Assembly (NCBI GenBank): GCA_024742705.1
Contig: JANSXZ010000005.1
Coordinates: forward strand, 62,001 to 126,000
Direction: 5' to 3'
Origin: Paracoccaceae bacterium
Lineage (GTDB): Bacteria; Pseudomonadota; Alphaproteobacteria; Rhodobacterales; Rhodobacteraceae
DNA: 64,000 nt
This document shows positions 8,230 through 17,973 of the stretch, piece after piece (within the stretch, counting starts at the first letter, position 1; the number at the start of each line of letters is the position of its first letter). A model generated the notes under the pieces. It saw only the letters and a list, made by a program, of their open reading frames with translations. It made no database searches and was not told the DNA's origin. The translations under genes and the position numbers were made by a program.

Positions 8230-8991
8230 TTAGGGGCTGGGCACCGCGTCCAGACGCTGGCGTAGCGACATCACCAGACGGTCATGCGGCACATCGGCAT
8301 CTATGGCCAGCCGGCGCAGGCCAAAATGCACTTCGGCCATCGACTGGTAATAACTGGTATAAGCGTAGTTCGTCGCCGCGCCGGCCACGGCCCCCAGAAC
8401 CGGTACGGTCTGGGCCGCCAGCTTCTGGCCCAGAACCGCCGCCAGCCGGGGCGCGACCATGGCGATGATCTTGTGCATCGCGCCGCCTGTCAGCGTGAGG
8501 CGCAGCGTGAGAAAGCTCAGGTCGGTGCCGTCGTCATCGGCCAGGGGCCCCGCTGCGCCGAACACCTGAAGGCAGTCGAAGCGCACGTTTTCCGCGGTCG
8601 GGTCAAAGCCGTTTTCGGCCGCCACGCCCTGGATCGCACGCAACAGGATGGTTGTTGTCACCGGCAGTTCCAGCAATGCGGAAGGCAGGCCGCCGAAACC
8701 TCCCGCGGCGCCCATTGCCGTTGTGACCGCGGTGTTCAGCCAAGCCGATTGGTCGGGCACTGTCCGCCGCGAGGCATCGGCCGCGCGCATGGCCACCGCC
8801 AGCGCCCGTTCGGTGCCTTCGTCGAGACGCGCGCGCACCGGCTGCGGCAACCGTTCCAGAAGGTTTTCGGCCCGCGTGCCCAGAAGGGTCAGCACCTGCA
8901 TTCCCGTGCCGCCCGCCGTGCGGTAGACACCGGCGATCCGCTCGAGTTCGGCCTCGACATCGACGGGTTCGACTGTCACAATATCCGACAT
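8230..8991 (-). CDS. EcsC family protein
   Basis: 253 residues resembling the EcsC family, whose namesake is encoded with the Bacillus EcsAB ABC transporter and whose biochemical role is unknown. The N-terminal 90 residues are charged and helical. The middle is hydrophobic and glycine/alanine rich (TAMGAAGGFGGLPSALLELP, then LPVTTTILLRAIQG), and a second hydrophobic stretch (VLGAVAGAATNYAYTSYYQ) follows. This pattern suggests membrane association. The ATG at 8991 is preceded by GGAGAATGCT. There is no transporter next to it here. Confidence 0.85.
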   Translation of the reverse strand: MSDIVTVEPVDVEAELERIAGVYRTAGGTGMQVLTLLGTRAENLLERLPQPVRARLDEGTERALAVAMRAADASRRTVPDQSAWLNTAVTTAMGAAGGFGGLPSALLELPVTTTILLRAIQGVAAENGFDPTAENVRFDCLQVFGAAGPLADDDGTDLSFLTLRLTLTGGAMHKIIAMVAPRLAAVLGQKLAAQTVPVLGAVAGAATNYAYTSYYQSMAEVHFGLRRLAIDADVPHDRLVMSLRQRLDAVPSP

Positions 8992-9040
8992 AGCATTCTC
9001 CGTAGCCGTCCCTGCTAGATTGGGCCGGGCGCTGCGGGTT

Positions 9041-9547
9041 TCAATGGCCGGGATCCACAGGGCCCTGCCATGGCGTGACATCGCCGGTGATGCCGTCCCA
9101 CGCGCCGGGCCGCAGCGCCCGCCCCAGAACCCGGTCGGGGTTCGTGGGCGCGGGCATCGCAACCGCATCCAGACGTTCGAACCCGAACCGGCCATAGTAG
9201 GGCGCATCGCCTACCAGAAGCACCCGCGCCCATCCGCGATCGGCCGCATCTGCCAGCGACCGGCCAATCAGCAAGGCGCCCAGGCCTTCGCCCTGGTGCG
9301 TGGGGTGCACCGCCACCGGCCCCAGCAGCAGCGCCGCGGCACCGCCGGCCCGGACCGGCCAGAACCGGATCGCCCCGGCCAGCGCACCGGTTTCGTCGCG
9401 CGCGATCTGCGACATGCCCGCAAGCGGCGGCAGCCCGTCGCGCAGCCGGTACGATGACAAGGCGGTCCGGCCAGGGGCGAAACAAAGGTCGAAAAGCGCC
9501 TCGACCTCCCACCAGTCGGGCGGTGTTTCTTCGGTCAAACGGATCAA
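9041..9547 (-). CDS. GNAT family N-acetyltransferase (YhbS-like)
   Basis: 168 residues of the GNAT fold, which transfers acetyl from acetyl-CoA to an amine. The acetyl-CoA loop appears as VHPTHQGEGLGALL (a Q/RxxGxG/A variant) and the C-terminal strand motif as YYGRFGFERLD. The best start is a TTG at 9547: the resulting N-terminus (MIRLTEETPPDWWEVEALFD) matches YhbS-like proteins, and the next ATG would cut into the fold. No clear Shine-Dalgarno is seen. It runs on the minus strand upstream of EcsC with a 49-base gap. Substrate unknown. Confidence 0.87.
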   Translation of the reverse strand: MIRLTEETPPDWWEVEALFDLCFAPGRTALSSYRLRDGLPPLAGMSQIARDETGALAGAIRFWPVRAGGAAALLLGPVAVHPTHQGEGLGALLIGRSLADAADRGWARVLLVGDAPYYGRFGFERLDAVAMPAPTNPDRVLGRALRPGAWDGITGDVTPWQGPVDPGH

Positions 9548-9631
9548 GGCGGTTGTGACTTTCGCGAATTTGCCAGTGGCATTCGCCCTAACACGACGCT
9601 AGGTCGTGGGCAAACATCAGGAGACGGATGA

Positions 9632-10237
9632 ATGTTCTATCGCCCCGAGCAAGGCCACGGCCTGCCGCACAATCCCTTCAACGCCATCGTCACCCCGCGC
9701 CCCATCGCCTGGGTGTCATCGCGCGATGGCAAGGGGGTGAACAACCTCGCACCCTATTCGTTTTTCAATGCGGTCGCCTATGTGCCGCCCCAGGTGATGT
9801 TCGCATCGACCTCGTCAAAGCCCGATCAGGACGGCACCAAGGACAGCATCGCCAACATCCGCGAAACCGGCGTGTTCTGCGTGAACGTGGTGGAATACGC
9901 GATGCGCGATGCCATGAACGCCAGCTCGCAGACGCTTGGCAAGGACGTGGATGAATTCGCCCACGCCGGCGTGGCGGCGGCGGAATGCGAAACCATCGCC
10001 TGCGCGCGCGTGGCCAATGCCCCCGCTTCGCTGGAATGCCGGATGACGCAGATCGTCACCCTGGCGGGCGAGGCGAACTTTCTGGTGCTGGGCGAGGTTG
10101 TGGGTGTCCACATGCGCGACGACACGCTGCGCGACGGCCGTTTCGACGTGACGACGTTTCAGCCGCTGTCACGGCTGGGCTATCGCGATTATGCCCAGGT
10201 GACGGATCTGTTCGAACTGGCCCGCCCCGACGACTGA
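9632..10237 (+). CDS. Flavin reductase family protein (FMN-binding split barrel)
   Basis: 201 residues. The sequence begins with the family-typical pattern FNAIVTPRPIAWVSS and LAPYSFFNAVAYVPPQVMF, which form the flavin-binding split barrel. Such proteins reduce FMN/FAD with NAD(P)H for partner monooxygenases or act as flavoproteins of unknown substrate. The ATG at 9632 has AGGAGAC eight bases upstream. It is a single-gene unit, divergent from the GNAT gene, and is followed by a strong terminator. Confidence 0.9.
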   Translation: MFYRPEQGHGLPHNPFNAIVTPRPIAWVSSRDGKGVNNLAPYSFFNAVAYVPPQVMFASTSSKPDQDGTKDSIANIRETGVFCVNVVEYAMRDAMNASSQTLGKDVDEFAHAGVAAAECETIACARVANAPASLECRMTQIVTLAGEANFLVLGEVVGVHMRDDTLRDGRFDVTTFQPLSRLGYRDYAQVTDLFELARPDD

Positions 10238-10261
10238 TCGTCCACCGGACCGCCGGGCATG

Positions 10262-10297
10262 AAAAAGGCCCCGCACGCCGTGCGGGGCCTTCTTTTC
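10262..10297. terminator. Bidirectional intrinsic terminator
   Basis: A perfect 12-bp stem (AAGGCCCCGCAC 10265-10276 with GTGCGGGGCCTT 10280-10291) has a 3-base loop. TTCTTTT follows on the plus strand, and a run of five A at 10262-10266 gives a U-tract on the minus strand. It can end both the flavin reductase and the BCCT transcripts, which converge here. Confidence 0.92.
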
Positions 10298-10315
10298 AAG
10301 AACGATCGGCGCCGG

Positions 10316-11995
10316 TCATTCAGCCGGGGCCGATCCGGCGGCTTCCACATGGGTGGTGGCCAGGCCATGCTTGGCCCGCTTGCCGTCGCGGTAGATCGCC
10401 TTGAGCAGCGACAGCCCCATCAGAACCATGACAAAGCTGAAGGGCAATGCGCCGATCACCATCGCCGTCTGGATTGCACCCAGACCGCCGGCCACGATCA
10501 GACCGCCCACAACCAGCGCAAGCGCGGCACCCCAGAACAGGATATGTGGCCGGGCCTTGGGGCCTTCGTCGCCCGCGGCATTGATCGTGTTGATGATCAG
10601 AACGGCACTGTCGGCAGAAGTGACGAGGTAGGTCAGCAGCAAGATCACCACCAGCACCGACATCGCATAGGCCAGGCCCTCGCTGAGGATCACGGCCAGC
10701 ATCGCAAACAGCTGATCCGACTGCCCCGCACCGACGATCGCACCGTCCGCCACGCCCGACAGTTCCAGATCGATCGCGGTGCCACCGACCAGCGCGAACC
10801 AGACAAAGCACATGACCGCCGGAATGATCATCGCGCCCAGAACATACTCGCGCACCGTGCGGCCCTTGGAGATCCGCGCCAGGAACACGCCGACAAAGGG
10901 CGCGAACGCGATCCACCAGGCCCAGTAGAAAATGGTCCAGCCGCCCTGCCACCCGGCCAGCGCATCGCCGGTTTCGGTGCCATCCGCCGACCAGACCGTG
11001 AAGATGTTGCCCGGTATCGACACCAGATAATCAAAGATCCCGACGAACAGCGCGGTCAGCCCGAAGAAGGTGGACCCGAAGATCAGGAAGAACACCAGAA
11101 CGAAAAAGCTGAGGCCCATGTTGATGTTCGACAGCCACTTGATGCCTTTTCCGACACCCGAAAGCGCCGACAGCGTCGATGCGCCCATGATCACAACCAG
11201 AGCGGCCACGATGCCCAGCGTCGAAGACGACCGGGTGCCGTCTTCGGCAACGGTGAACAGCCAGTCGCCGAAACCGATGCGCGACAGGCCGGCGATGAAC
11301 TGTTCGACACCAAAGCCCAGCGTCTGCGCCACGCCCAGCACCGTGGCAACCACGGCAACCACGTCGATGGCGTGGCCCAGAGGCCCCGAAAGCCGTTGAC
11401 CGAACAGCGGCGTCAGCGCCGACCGGATGGTCAGCGGCAGGCCGCGGCGGTACGAGAAGTACCCCAGCGCCAGACCGACAATCGCATAGGACGCCCAGGC
11501 CGCCAGGCCCCAATGGGTGAACGACCAGATGTAGGCGTCGCGCACGTTGCCGGCGGTGCTGCCTTCTGTCAGGCCCATGATCGTCGCCGGGTTCTTGGCG
11601 AAATGGTACATCGGTTCGGCGGTTGCGAATGTCAGCATCCCGATCCCGATCCCGGCGCCGAACATCATCGAAAACCATGAAAAGTTGGTGAACTCGGGCC
11701 GGTCGTCGTCATGCCCGAGGCGCAGGCGCCCGGCCGTGGGCCACAGCGCCAGCACAAAGCACAGGATCACGAAGAACGCCATCGCGTAGACGTACCAATA
11801 GCTGAAGCTGGCCAGGATGATGCTGTTGAGCGCGCCCAGAACCGAACCGGCCTGGTCCGGGAATGCGATCGCCCACAGGATCAGGGCACCGACCAGAATT
11901 TTCGCGGTGATCGCGACATCCTTGGTGAATCCACGGTAAAAACCGCTGCTGGCAACCCGAATCGGCAGATCCGTGACTGGTGGTTTTACAGGCAT
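10316..11995 (-). CDS. BCCT family betaine/choline/carnitine-type transporter
   Basis: 559 residues with about 12 membrane segments. BCCT carriers import quaternary ammonium or sulfonium compounds such as glycine betaine, choline, carnitine or DMSP, often for osmoprotection. Seen here are the glycine-rich segment GAGIGIGMLTFATAEP, and the family signature with the aromatic cage, WTIFYWAWWIAFAPFVG followed by ARISKGRT. The sodium-symporter type is likely from the glycine-rich motif, but the substrate is not decided. The ATG at 11995 is preceded by a strong GGGAGGG. The 240 bases upstream are non-coding and hold no clear feature beyond a short hairpin. Confidence 0.95.
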   Translation of the reverse strand: MPVKPPVTDLPIRVASSGFYRGFTKDVAITAKILVGALILWAIAFPDQAGSVLGALNSIILASFSYWYVYAMAFFVILCFVLALWPTAGRLRLGHDDDRPEFTNFSWFSMMFGAGIGIGMLTFATAEPMYHFAKNPATIMGLTEGSTAGNVRDAYIWSFTHWGLAAWASYAIVGLALGYFSYRRGLPLTIRSALTPLFGQRLSGPLGHAIDVVAVVATVLGVAQTLGFGVEQFIAGLSRIGFGDWLFTVAEDGTRSSSTLGIVAALVVIMGASTLSALSGVGKGIKWLSNINMGLSFFVLVFFLIFGSTFFGLTALFVGIFDYLVSIPGNIFTVWSADGTETGDALAGWQGGWTIFYWAWWIAFAPFVGVFLARISKGRTVREYVLGAMIIPAVMCFVWFALVGGTAIDLELSGVADGAIVGAGQSDQLFAMLAVILSEGLAYAMSVLVVILLLTYLVTSADSAVLIINTINAAGDEGPKARPHILFWGAALALVVGGLIVAGGLGAIQTAMVIGALPFSFVMVLMGLSLLKAIYRDGKRAKHGLATTHVEAAGSAPAE

Positions 11996-12235
11996 ATCTT
12001 TCCCTCCCTTTGGCCTGCTGGCTGTGCCGCAGGCTCTTTTCTGTGCATTTCCACGCCGTATTGCGCGGGCATACCCCTTCAGGCTGCGCAAATTATGAGC
12101 AGGGTCAATGGAGAATGCAGGTTTTCCGCAAAATCGGCCGGCCCCGCCAAACCTGGCAAGGCGCTGGAAGGGCCGCTGCGGAAGCTTCGGACCGGATGCG
12201 CCCGGCGCGCCAAAAGCCGGGCACTGAAGGCAGGT

Positions 12236-13864
12236 TCAGTGCCCGCCCAGAATGCCGGTGCGCACCGAATAATTGACGGCCAGCCCGTAATCGGGATCGT
12301 CGTCGCTGTCGACCATAAGGTGGCCGGCCTTGTTCAGCAGCGCGTGGCAATCACGGCTGAGGTGGCGCAGTTGCACCTGTTTGCCCACCGCCTCGTACTT
12401 CAACGCCACCGCCTCGATCGCCTGAAGCGCCGACTGATCGACGACGCGGCTGTCGGCGAAATCGACGATGACAACCGAAGGATCCTCGTACGGGCGGAAC
12501 AATTCGGCGAACCCCTCGCTCGAGCCGAAAAACAGCGGCCCCTGGATCTGATAGACCCGTGCGCCCTCGGGCGTTTCATAGGTGCGCGCATGGATCCGCC
12601 GGGCGTTGTTCCACGCATAGGCCAGCGCCGAAACGATCACCCCGACCACGACCGCGACGGCAAGGTCTTCCAGAACCGTGACGACCGTCACCAGCAGGAT
12701 CACGAAGGCATCGGTCAGCGGCACCTTGCGCAGGATGGTCAGCGAATTCCACGCAAAGGTGCCGATCACCACCATGAACATCACCCCCACCAGCGCGGCC
12801 AGCGGGATCAGTTCGATCACCGGCGCGGCAACCAGGATGAACAGCAGCAGGAACAGTGCCGCGGCGATGCCCGCCACGCGGGTGCGGCCACCGGATTTCA
12901 CGTTGATCATCGACTGGCCGATCATGGCACAACCGCCCATGCCGCCAAAGAAGCCGGTGACGGTGTTGGCCACGCCCTGGGCGATGCACTCCTGGCTGGC
13001 ACCGCCGCGCTTGCCCGTCATCTCGCCCACAAGGTTCAGCGTCAGCAGGCTTTCGATCAGGCCGATGGCGGCCAGGATCACCGCATAGGGCAAGATGATC
13101 TCAAGCGTTTCCAGGTTCAGCGGCACCATCGGAACATGCAGCGAAGGCAGCCCGCCCTGGATCGAGGCCAGATCGCCGACCCGCGGCACATCCAGCCCGA
13201 AGGCGATCACCAGGCCGGCCACCACGGCGATCCCGGCCAGCGGCGCCGGCACCACCTTGGTCAGCCGCGGCATCAGCCAGATGATCGCCATCGTAAGGCC
13301 GACCAGCGCCAGCATGGTATAGAGAGGCATCCCCGACAGCCATTCGCCGCCGCCCATACCGTGGCCGGTGTTCTGCATTGTGCCCGGCACCTTGAACTGG
13401 CCCAGCTGGGCCAGGAAGATCACGATGGCCAGACCGTTGACAAACCCCAGCATCACCGGGTGCGGCACCAACCGGATGAAGCGGCCCCATTGCATCACGC
13501 CAGCAAACACCTGGAGCAGCCCCATCAGGACCACCGTCGCGAACAGGTATTCAACCCCGTGCTGCGCCACCAGCGCCACCATGACCACCGCCAGAGCGCC
13601 GGTCGCACCTGAAATCATACCCGGCCGGCCGCCGAAAACCGCCGTGATCAACCCGACCAGAAACGCCGCATAAAGGCCCACCAGGGGATGCACGCCCGCG
13701 ACAAAGGCGAAGGCCACCGCCTCGGGCACCAACGCCAGCGCCACGGTCAGACCGGACAACAGCTCGATCCGGATGCGCGTCGGTGTCAGCCCCTCGTCAG
13801 GCGACAACCGCAGATCGGGAAGCGTGAGACGGCTGGCAAACTGGGCCAATGTGCTTTTGGGCAA
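12236..13864 (-). CDS. SulP family inorganic anion transporter with STAS domain
   Basis: 542 residues. SulP permeases move sulfate, bicarbonate or related anions across the inner membrane. About 10-12 hydrophobic segments occupy residues 35-420, including ALVPEAVAFAFVAGV and the PNxxTGxxGG-like segment VANTVTGFFGGMGGCAMIGQS. A C-terminal STAS domain runs from about 430 (VYQIQGPLFFGS...VIVDFADSRVVDQSAL). The start appears to be TTG at 13864, with AGGA nine bases upstream; no better ATG is in frame. It is divergent from mtnP across a 242-base gap. Confidence 0.92.
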   Translation of the reverse strand: MPKSTLAQFASRLTLPDLRLSPDEGLTPTRIRIELLSGLTVALALVPEAVAFAFVAGVHPLVGLYAAFLVGLITAVFGGRPGMISGATGALAVVMVALVAQHGVEYLFATVVLMGLLQVFAGVMQWGRFIRLVPHPVMLGFVNGLAIVIFLAQLGQFKVPGTMQNTGHGMGGGEWLSGMPLYTMLALVGLTMAIIWLMPRLTKVVPAPLAGIAVVAGLVIAFGLDVPRVGDLASIQGGLPSLHVPMVPLNLETLEIILPYAVILAAIGLIESLLTLNLVGEMTGKRGGASQECIAQGVANTVTGFFGGMGGCAMIGQSMINVKSGGRTRVAGIAAALFLLLFILVAAPVIELIPLAALVGVMFMVVIGTFAWNSLTILRKVPLTDAFVILLVTVVTVLEDLAVAVVVGVIVSALAYAWNNARRIHARTYETPEGARVYQIQGPLFFGSSEGFAELFRPYEDPSVVIVDFADSRVVDQSALQAIEAVALKYEAVGKQVQLRHLSRDCHALLNKAGHLMVDSDDDPDYGLAVNYSVRTGILGGH

Positions 13865-14106
13865 AACGGATATCCTGTGGTTGCGTCGCGCGACGGATCA
13901 AAGGCGCTGTCTATGCGTCGTGGCCCTGTTTGGCCAGACCCAACCGGGCAGCGCCGCCATGCAAAGGCGACATAGCGCGCATTTGCCGGCATGGTGCAGG
14001 TTTCCCGCGCGCCGGCACACCGAATAGACGCTTTTGCAAGCCCGGCACGCTTGCTAGGGTGCCACCGCAACACGGCAGAACGGCAGCAGGGCGGGAACAC
14101 GATCGC

Positions 14107-14979
14107 ATGACGCAGGCACGCATAGGGATCATCGGCGGATCCGGGGTTTATGAAATCGAAGGACTGTCCGATGCCGAATGGCGCACGGTCGAGACACCCT
14201 GGGGGCCGGCGTCGGACGCTCTGTTGACGGGGCGGTTGAACGGGATCGACATGGTGTTCCTGCCCCGCCACGGGCGCGGGCATGTACACAGCCCGACCAG
14301 CGTGCCCTACCGCGCCAATATCGACGCGCTCAAGCAACTGGGTGTAACCGATGTGATCTCGGTCAGCGCCTGCGGTTCTTTCCGCGAAAACATGGCGCCG
14401 GGTGATTTCGTGATCGTGGATCAGTTCATCGACCGCACTTTCGCGCGCGAGAAATCCTTTTTCGGCGAAGGCTGCGTTGCGCATGTGTCGGTGGCGCATC
14501 CGACCTGCGCGCGATTGGGCCAGGCTTGCGGCGAAGCCGCGCGTGCCGTCGGTGTCACTGTGCATGACGCCGGCACATACCTGGCGATGGAAGGCCCACA
14601 GTTCAGTTCGCTGGCGGAATCCAGAGTGTACCGCGACAGCTGGGGCTGTGACGTGATCGGTATGACCAACATGCCCGAAGCCAAGCTGGCCCGCGAGGCC
14701 GAGCTTTGCTATGCCTCGGTCGCCATGATCACCGATTACGACAGCTGGCACCCCGATCACGGCGCCGTCGACGTGACCCGGATCATCGAAATCCTGACCG
14801 GCAATGCCGCGCGGGCCCGTGCGCTGGTCGCGCGGTTGCCCGATCTTCTGGGCGACCGGCCCGCCCCCTGCCCGCACGGTTGCGATCATGCGCTCGACAA
14901 CGCGATCATCACCGCGCCGGACAAACGCGACCCCGCAATGGTTGCGCGGCTGTCCACCGTGGCGGGCCGCGTTCTCTAG
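14107..14979 (+). CDS. mtnP: S-methyl-5'-thioadenosine phosphorylase
   Basis: 290 residues. It cleaves methylthioadenosine with phosphate into adenine and 5-methylthioribose-1-phosphate, the start of methionine salvage. Phosphate-site motifs GGSGVY (near residue 8) and PRHGRGH, the nucleoside motif EGPQFSSLAES and the base/ribose motif IGMTNMPEAKLAREAE are all present. Asp residues in MITDYDSWH mark 6-aminopurine preference. The ATG at 14107 is preceded by GGGAAC; a candidate -10-like TAGGGT lies near 14053. apt follows in the same direction 74 bases later, so adenine produced here is recycled at once. Confidence 0.96.
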   Translation: MTQARIGIIGGSGVYEIEGLSDAEWRTVETPWGPASDALLTGRLNGIDMVFLPRHGRGHVHSPTSVPYRANIDALKQLGVTDVISVSACGSFRENMAPGDFVIVDQFIDRTFAREKSFFGEGCVAHVSVAHPTCARLGQACGEAARAVGVTVHDAGTYLAMEGPQFSSLAESRVYRDSWGCDVIGMTNMPEAKLAREAELCYASVAMITDYDSWHPDHGAVDVTRIIEILTGNAARARALVARLPDLLGDRPAPCPHGCDHALDNAIITAPDKRDPAMVARLSTVAGRVL

Positions 14980-15053
14980 CGCGGCGCCTTCGTCATCCAC
15001 AGGGCGCGACCGCCCGCCTTCTCCACATCCCGCCGCCCTAACCGAGAGATCCC

Positions 15054-15584
15054 ATGAAATCCGTTCAGGACTACATCCGCACCATCGTCGATTTTCCGCA
15101 CGAAGGCATCATGTTCCGCGATGTCACGACGCTGTTCGCCGATCCGCGTGGCTTTCGCATGGCCATCGACCAGATGCTGCACCCATTTGCCGGCCAGCCC
15201 ATCGACAAGGTTGTGGGCCTCGAAGCGCGGGGTTTCATCCTGGGCGGCGCGATCGCGCATCAGCTTTCGGTGGGTTTCGTCCCGATCCGCAAGAAAGGCA
15301 AACTGCCCGGCACCACGATCAGCCAGGACTACAAGCTGGAGTATGGCGAGGCGATCGTGGAAATCCACGACGATGCGATCCAGCCGGGCGAACGGGTTCT
15401 TGTTGTCGACGATCTGCTGGCGACCGGCGGCACCGCCGCGGCGGGCATATCGCTGATCGAACGTCTGGGCGGCGTTATCGTGGCCTGCGCGGTCGTCGTG
15501 GATCTGCCCGATCTTGGCGGACGGGCGGTTCTGGAGAAAATGGGGATCGAGGTGCACGCATTGTGTGCCTACGAGGGGCTGTGA
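15054..15584 (+). CDS. apt: Adenine phosphoribosyltransferase
   Basis: 176 residues. It converts adenine and PRPP to AMP. The PRPP-binding motif [17 protein letters not shown] lies near residues 120-136, and the APRT N-terminal region [11 protein letters not shown] and [13 protein letters not shown] are typical. It lies directly downstream of mtnP; together they form a methylthioadenosine-to-AMP salvage pair. The gene converges on the minus-strand FAD oxidase with only 18 bases between. Confidence 0.97.
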   Translation: MKSVQDYIRTIVDFPHEGIMFRDVTTLFADPRGFRMAIDQMLHPFAGQPIDKVVGLEARGFILGGAIAHQLSVGFVPIRKKGKLPGTTISQDYKLEYGEAIVEIHDDAIQPGERVLVVDDLLATGGTAAAGISLIERLGGVIVACAVVVDLPDLGGRAVLEKMGIEVHALCAYEGL

Positions 15585-15602
15585 CCGCCCCGAGCAGGTG
15601 GT

Positions 15603-17021
15603 TCAAGCGTTCGCGCGCAGCACGGCACCCGGGTTCATGATGCCCTTGGGGTCCAGCGCGGCCTTGATGGCACGCATCGCCGACAGTTTCGCCGGATCGC
15701 CGTATTTCTCCAGATCGTCCACCTTCAGCCGGCCAATGCCGTGTTCGGCGCTGACCGATCCGCCGAGTTCGTGCACCAGATCGTGCAGAACCCGCTTGAT
15801 CTCGTCACGTTGGTGGTGGTGATCGGCGCGGGTCCGGCCGGGCATCGGAAAGACATTGTAGTGCAGGTTGCCATCGCCGACGTGGCCAAAGCAGTTTATG
15901 CGGAAATCGCCCAACGCGGCGACGGCCATGCCGCCGCGTTCGATGAACTCCGGGATCGCCCCGAGCGGCACGGAAACATCGTGCGAGGAAACCGACCCGA
16001 TCCGCCGATTCGCCTCGGGCAGTTGTTCGCGCACCGCCCAGAACTGATCGCGCTGCGCGGCGTTCTGAGCGATCAGCCCGTCACCGACCAGCCCCGCCTC
16101 AAGGGCCGCCTCGAAGATCGCCGCCAGGGCATCTTGCGGATCCAGCCCCCGCGCCAGGCCGATTTCGATAAGAACACTCCACTCGGGCTGGCTGGCGAAT
16201 GGCTGGCGCACATCCGGCAGGGTTTCCGACAGAAACGCAAGGCCCTGGCGGTGCATCAGTTCGAAGGCGCTGATGCCTTCGCCGATCTGCGCGCGCGCCA
16301 GGCCCAGAAGCGACAGCGCCGCGGCGGGATCGCGCACCTCGAACAGCGCGGTGCCCGACTGCGCCGGGATCGCCGACAGTTTCAGCGACGCCGCCGTGAT
16401 CACGCCCAATGTGCCCTCGGACCCGATCAGAAGGTGCCGCAGGTCATATCCGGTGTTGTCCTTGCGCAACCGGCTCAGCCCGTTCCAGATCTGGCCGTCG
16501 GGCAGGACCGCCTCGAGCCCGAGGCACAGATCGCGGGTGTTGCCGTAGCGCAGTACATTCACCCCGCCCGCATTGGTGCCAAGGTTGCCACCGATCCGGG
16601 CCGATCCCTCGGCCGCCAGCGAAAGCGGAAACAACCGATCGGCCGCGCGGGCGGCAGCCTGTACATCGGCAAGGATCACGCCCGCCTCGGCGATCAGCAC
16701 GTTTTCTTCCGGGTAGACCGCGCGCACCCGGTTCATCCGCTCCAGCGTCAGGATCACCGGCGCGATGCCGTCTTCGGCGATCTGCCCGCCCACCAGGCCA
16801 GTGCCCCCGCCATAAGGAATGACTGGCACCGATGCCGCGGCGCAGGCCCGCACGATGGTAGCCACCTGCGCGGTACAATCGGGCGCCAGCACCAGGCCGG
16901 CGGTTCCGGCATAGCGGCCGCGGGGTTCTTCCAGGTACCGCGGTTCAGGCGCGCGGAAAACGGATGCCGGCAACACCGCGCGCAGGTCGGTTTCGAAACC
17001 GGAGGTCACGGCTGTCAGCAT
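15603..17021 (-). CDS. FAD-binding oxidoreductase (GlcD/D-2-hydroxyacid dehydrogenase type)
   Basis: 472 residues of the PCMH/VAO flavoprotein family. The N-terminal FAD domain shows PYGGGTGLVGGQ (pyrophosphate loop) and EGSARIGGNLGTNAGG. The C-terminal domain has NCFGHVGDGNLHYNVFP and SAEHGIGRLK, the substrate/metal region of glycolate oxidase subunit GlcD, D-lactate dehydrogenase and D-2-hydroxyglutarate dehydrogenase. No GlcE or GlcF partner is adjacent, so a stand-alone D-lactate or D-2-hydroxyglutarate dehydrogenase is more likely than glycolate oxidase. Confidence 0.9.
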   Translation of the reverse strand: MLTAVTSGFETDLRAVLPASVFRAPEPRYLEEPRGRYAGTAGLVLAPDCTAQVATIVRACAAASVPVIPYGGGTGLVGGQIAEDGIAPVILTLERMNRVRAVYPEENVLIAEAGVILADVQAAARAADRLFPLSLAAEGSARIGGNLGTNAGGVNVLRYGNTRDLCLGLEAVLPDGQIWNGLSRLRKDNTGYDLRHLLIGSEGTLGVITAASLKLSAIPAQSGTALFEVRDPAAALSLLGLARAQIGEGISAFELMHRQGLAFLSETLPDVRQPFASQPEWSVLIEIGLARGLDPQDALAAIFEAALEAGLVGDGLIAQNAAQRDQFWAVREQLPEANRRIGSVSSHDVSVPLGAIPEFIERGGMAVAALGDFRINCFGHVGDGNLHYNVFPMPGRTRADHHHQRDEIKRVLHDLVHELGGSVSAEHGIGRLKVDDLEKYGDPAKLSAMRAIKAALDPKGIMNPGAVLRANA

Positions 17022-17087
17022 CGCGGCAGGGCTCCTTGCATCTGCATTGCGCGCAGAAAACAGCCAAACCCGTTGGGGCGCAAGCGG

Positions 17088-17918
17088 TTACTCGGCCGGA
17101 TCGCGCAGCCACTCAGGTTCCAGAACCATCACGGTCGGCCGGTCCGGCAGCGTTCTCAGCGACACTTCGATCGACGACCCACCGGTGCGCACCACCGCGA
17201 ATTCGTCGGAAATGCCCACCAGGAAAGCGTCCAGCGCGAAACCGCTGAACCAGTGCATCGGGATCACCACCGAAGATTTCAGCCGCTTCAACGTCTGGAT
17301 CATTTCGGGCAGGCTCAGCGTCATGCCGCCATCCACCGGCGCCATCACCACATCCAGACGGCCCAGCGCTGCGAATTGCGCGTCATTTGGCACATGGTGC
17401 AGATGGCCGAGGTGGCCGATGCACAGGCCGGCCACCTCGAAGACAAAGATCGAATTGCCGTTGGGCTCCTGTCCGCTCCATTCCGACCGGATGTCCGTCG
17501 ACACGTTGCGCACCAGCATTTCGCCCAGGTCCAGATGATGATCGACACCGGCGCCAAATGTTTCGCCCCATCCCGGCAGAACATGCGGGATGGCGGGATC
17601 GGGGTTGGCGGTCCAGTGTGTGGAATGGGCGTGGTTCATCGTCACCACGTCGGGGATCATCCGGGTAGAGCCGATGAACCCGGTAAAATCGGTCACGGCG
17701 TTCAGCCCGCCAGCCGTCTGGATCAAAAAGGAAGCATGGGCAATATACTGCAAACGCACCGAAAATTCCGCGATGGGCGCGGTCCAGCTGGCCTTGTGCA
17801 GGTATTGCACGCCCGGCGCCGCATCCGCGATCGCGATGCAATGGCTGGGGCGCCGGTCCTGGGCCTGCGCGGTGGTGGCCGTCAGCGCGACCAGCGAAAT
17901 GATCAAGGCTCTCAACAT
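17088..17918 (-). CDS. Secreted metallo-beta-lactamase-fold (UlaG-like) hydrolase
   Basis: 276 residues with a signal peptide (MLRALIISLVALTATTAQAQ). The MBL fold shows YIAHASFLIQTAGGL near 58-72, the first metal motif as MNHAHSTHW (an H-x-H-x-x-H-like variant, HAHSTH), then HLGHLHH around 165, and a late His in VIPMHWF. Family members hydrolyse lactones, phosphoesters or nucleic acids; this subfamily resembles UlaG-like cytosolic enzymes but is exported. It may be co-transcribed with the FAD oxidase, 66 bases downstream. Substrate unknown. Confidence 0.83.
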   Translation of the reverse strand: MLRALIISLVALTATTAQAQDRRPSHCIAIADAAPGVQYLHKASWTAPIAEFSVRLQYIAHASFLIQTAGGLNAVTDFTGFIGSTRMIPDVVTMNHAHSTHWTANPDPAIPHVLPGWGETFGAGVDHHLDLGEMLVRNVSTDIRSEWSGQEPNGNSIFVFEVAGLCIGHLGHLHHVPNDAQFAALGRLDVVMAPVDGGMTLSLPEMIQTLKRLKSSVVIPMHWFSGFALDAFLVGISDEFAVVRTGGSSIEVSLRTLPDRPTVMVLEPEWLRDPAE

Positions 17919-17973
17919 GACTCAAAGATAACCCGGCGCCGCCGAAAGTCAGCAGAAAATCGGCACGATCAGG

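Noticed and set aside
12200-12222. Terminator after the SulP gene
   Set aside because: GCCCGGC and GCCGGGC can pair, but the loop is 9 bases and no T-run follows on the minus strand.
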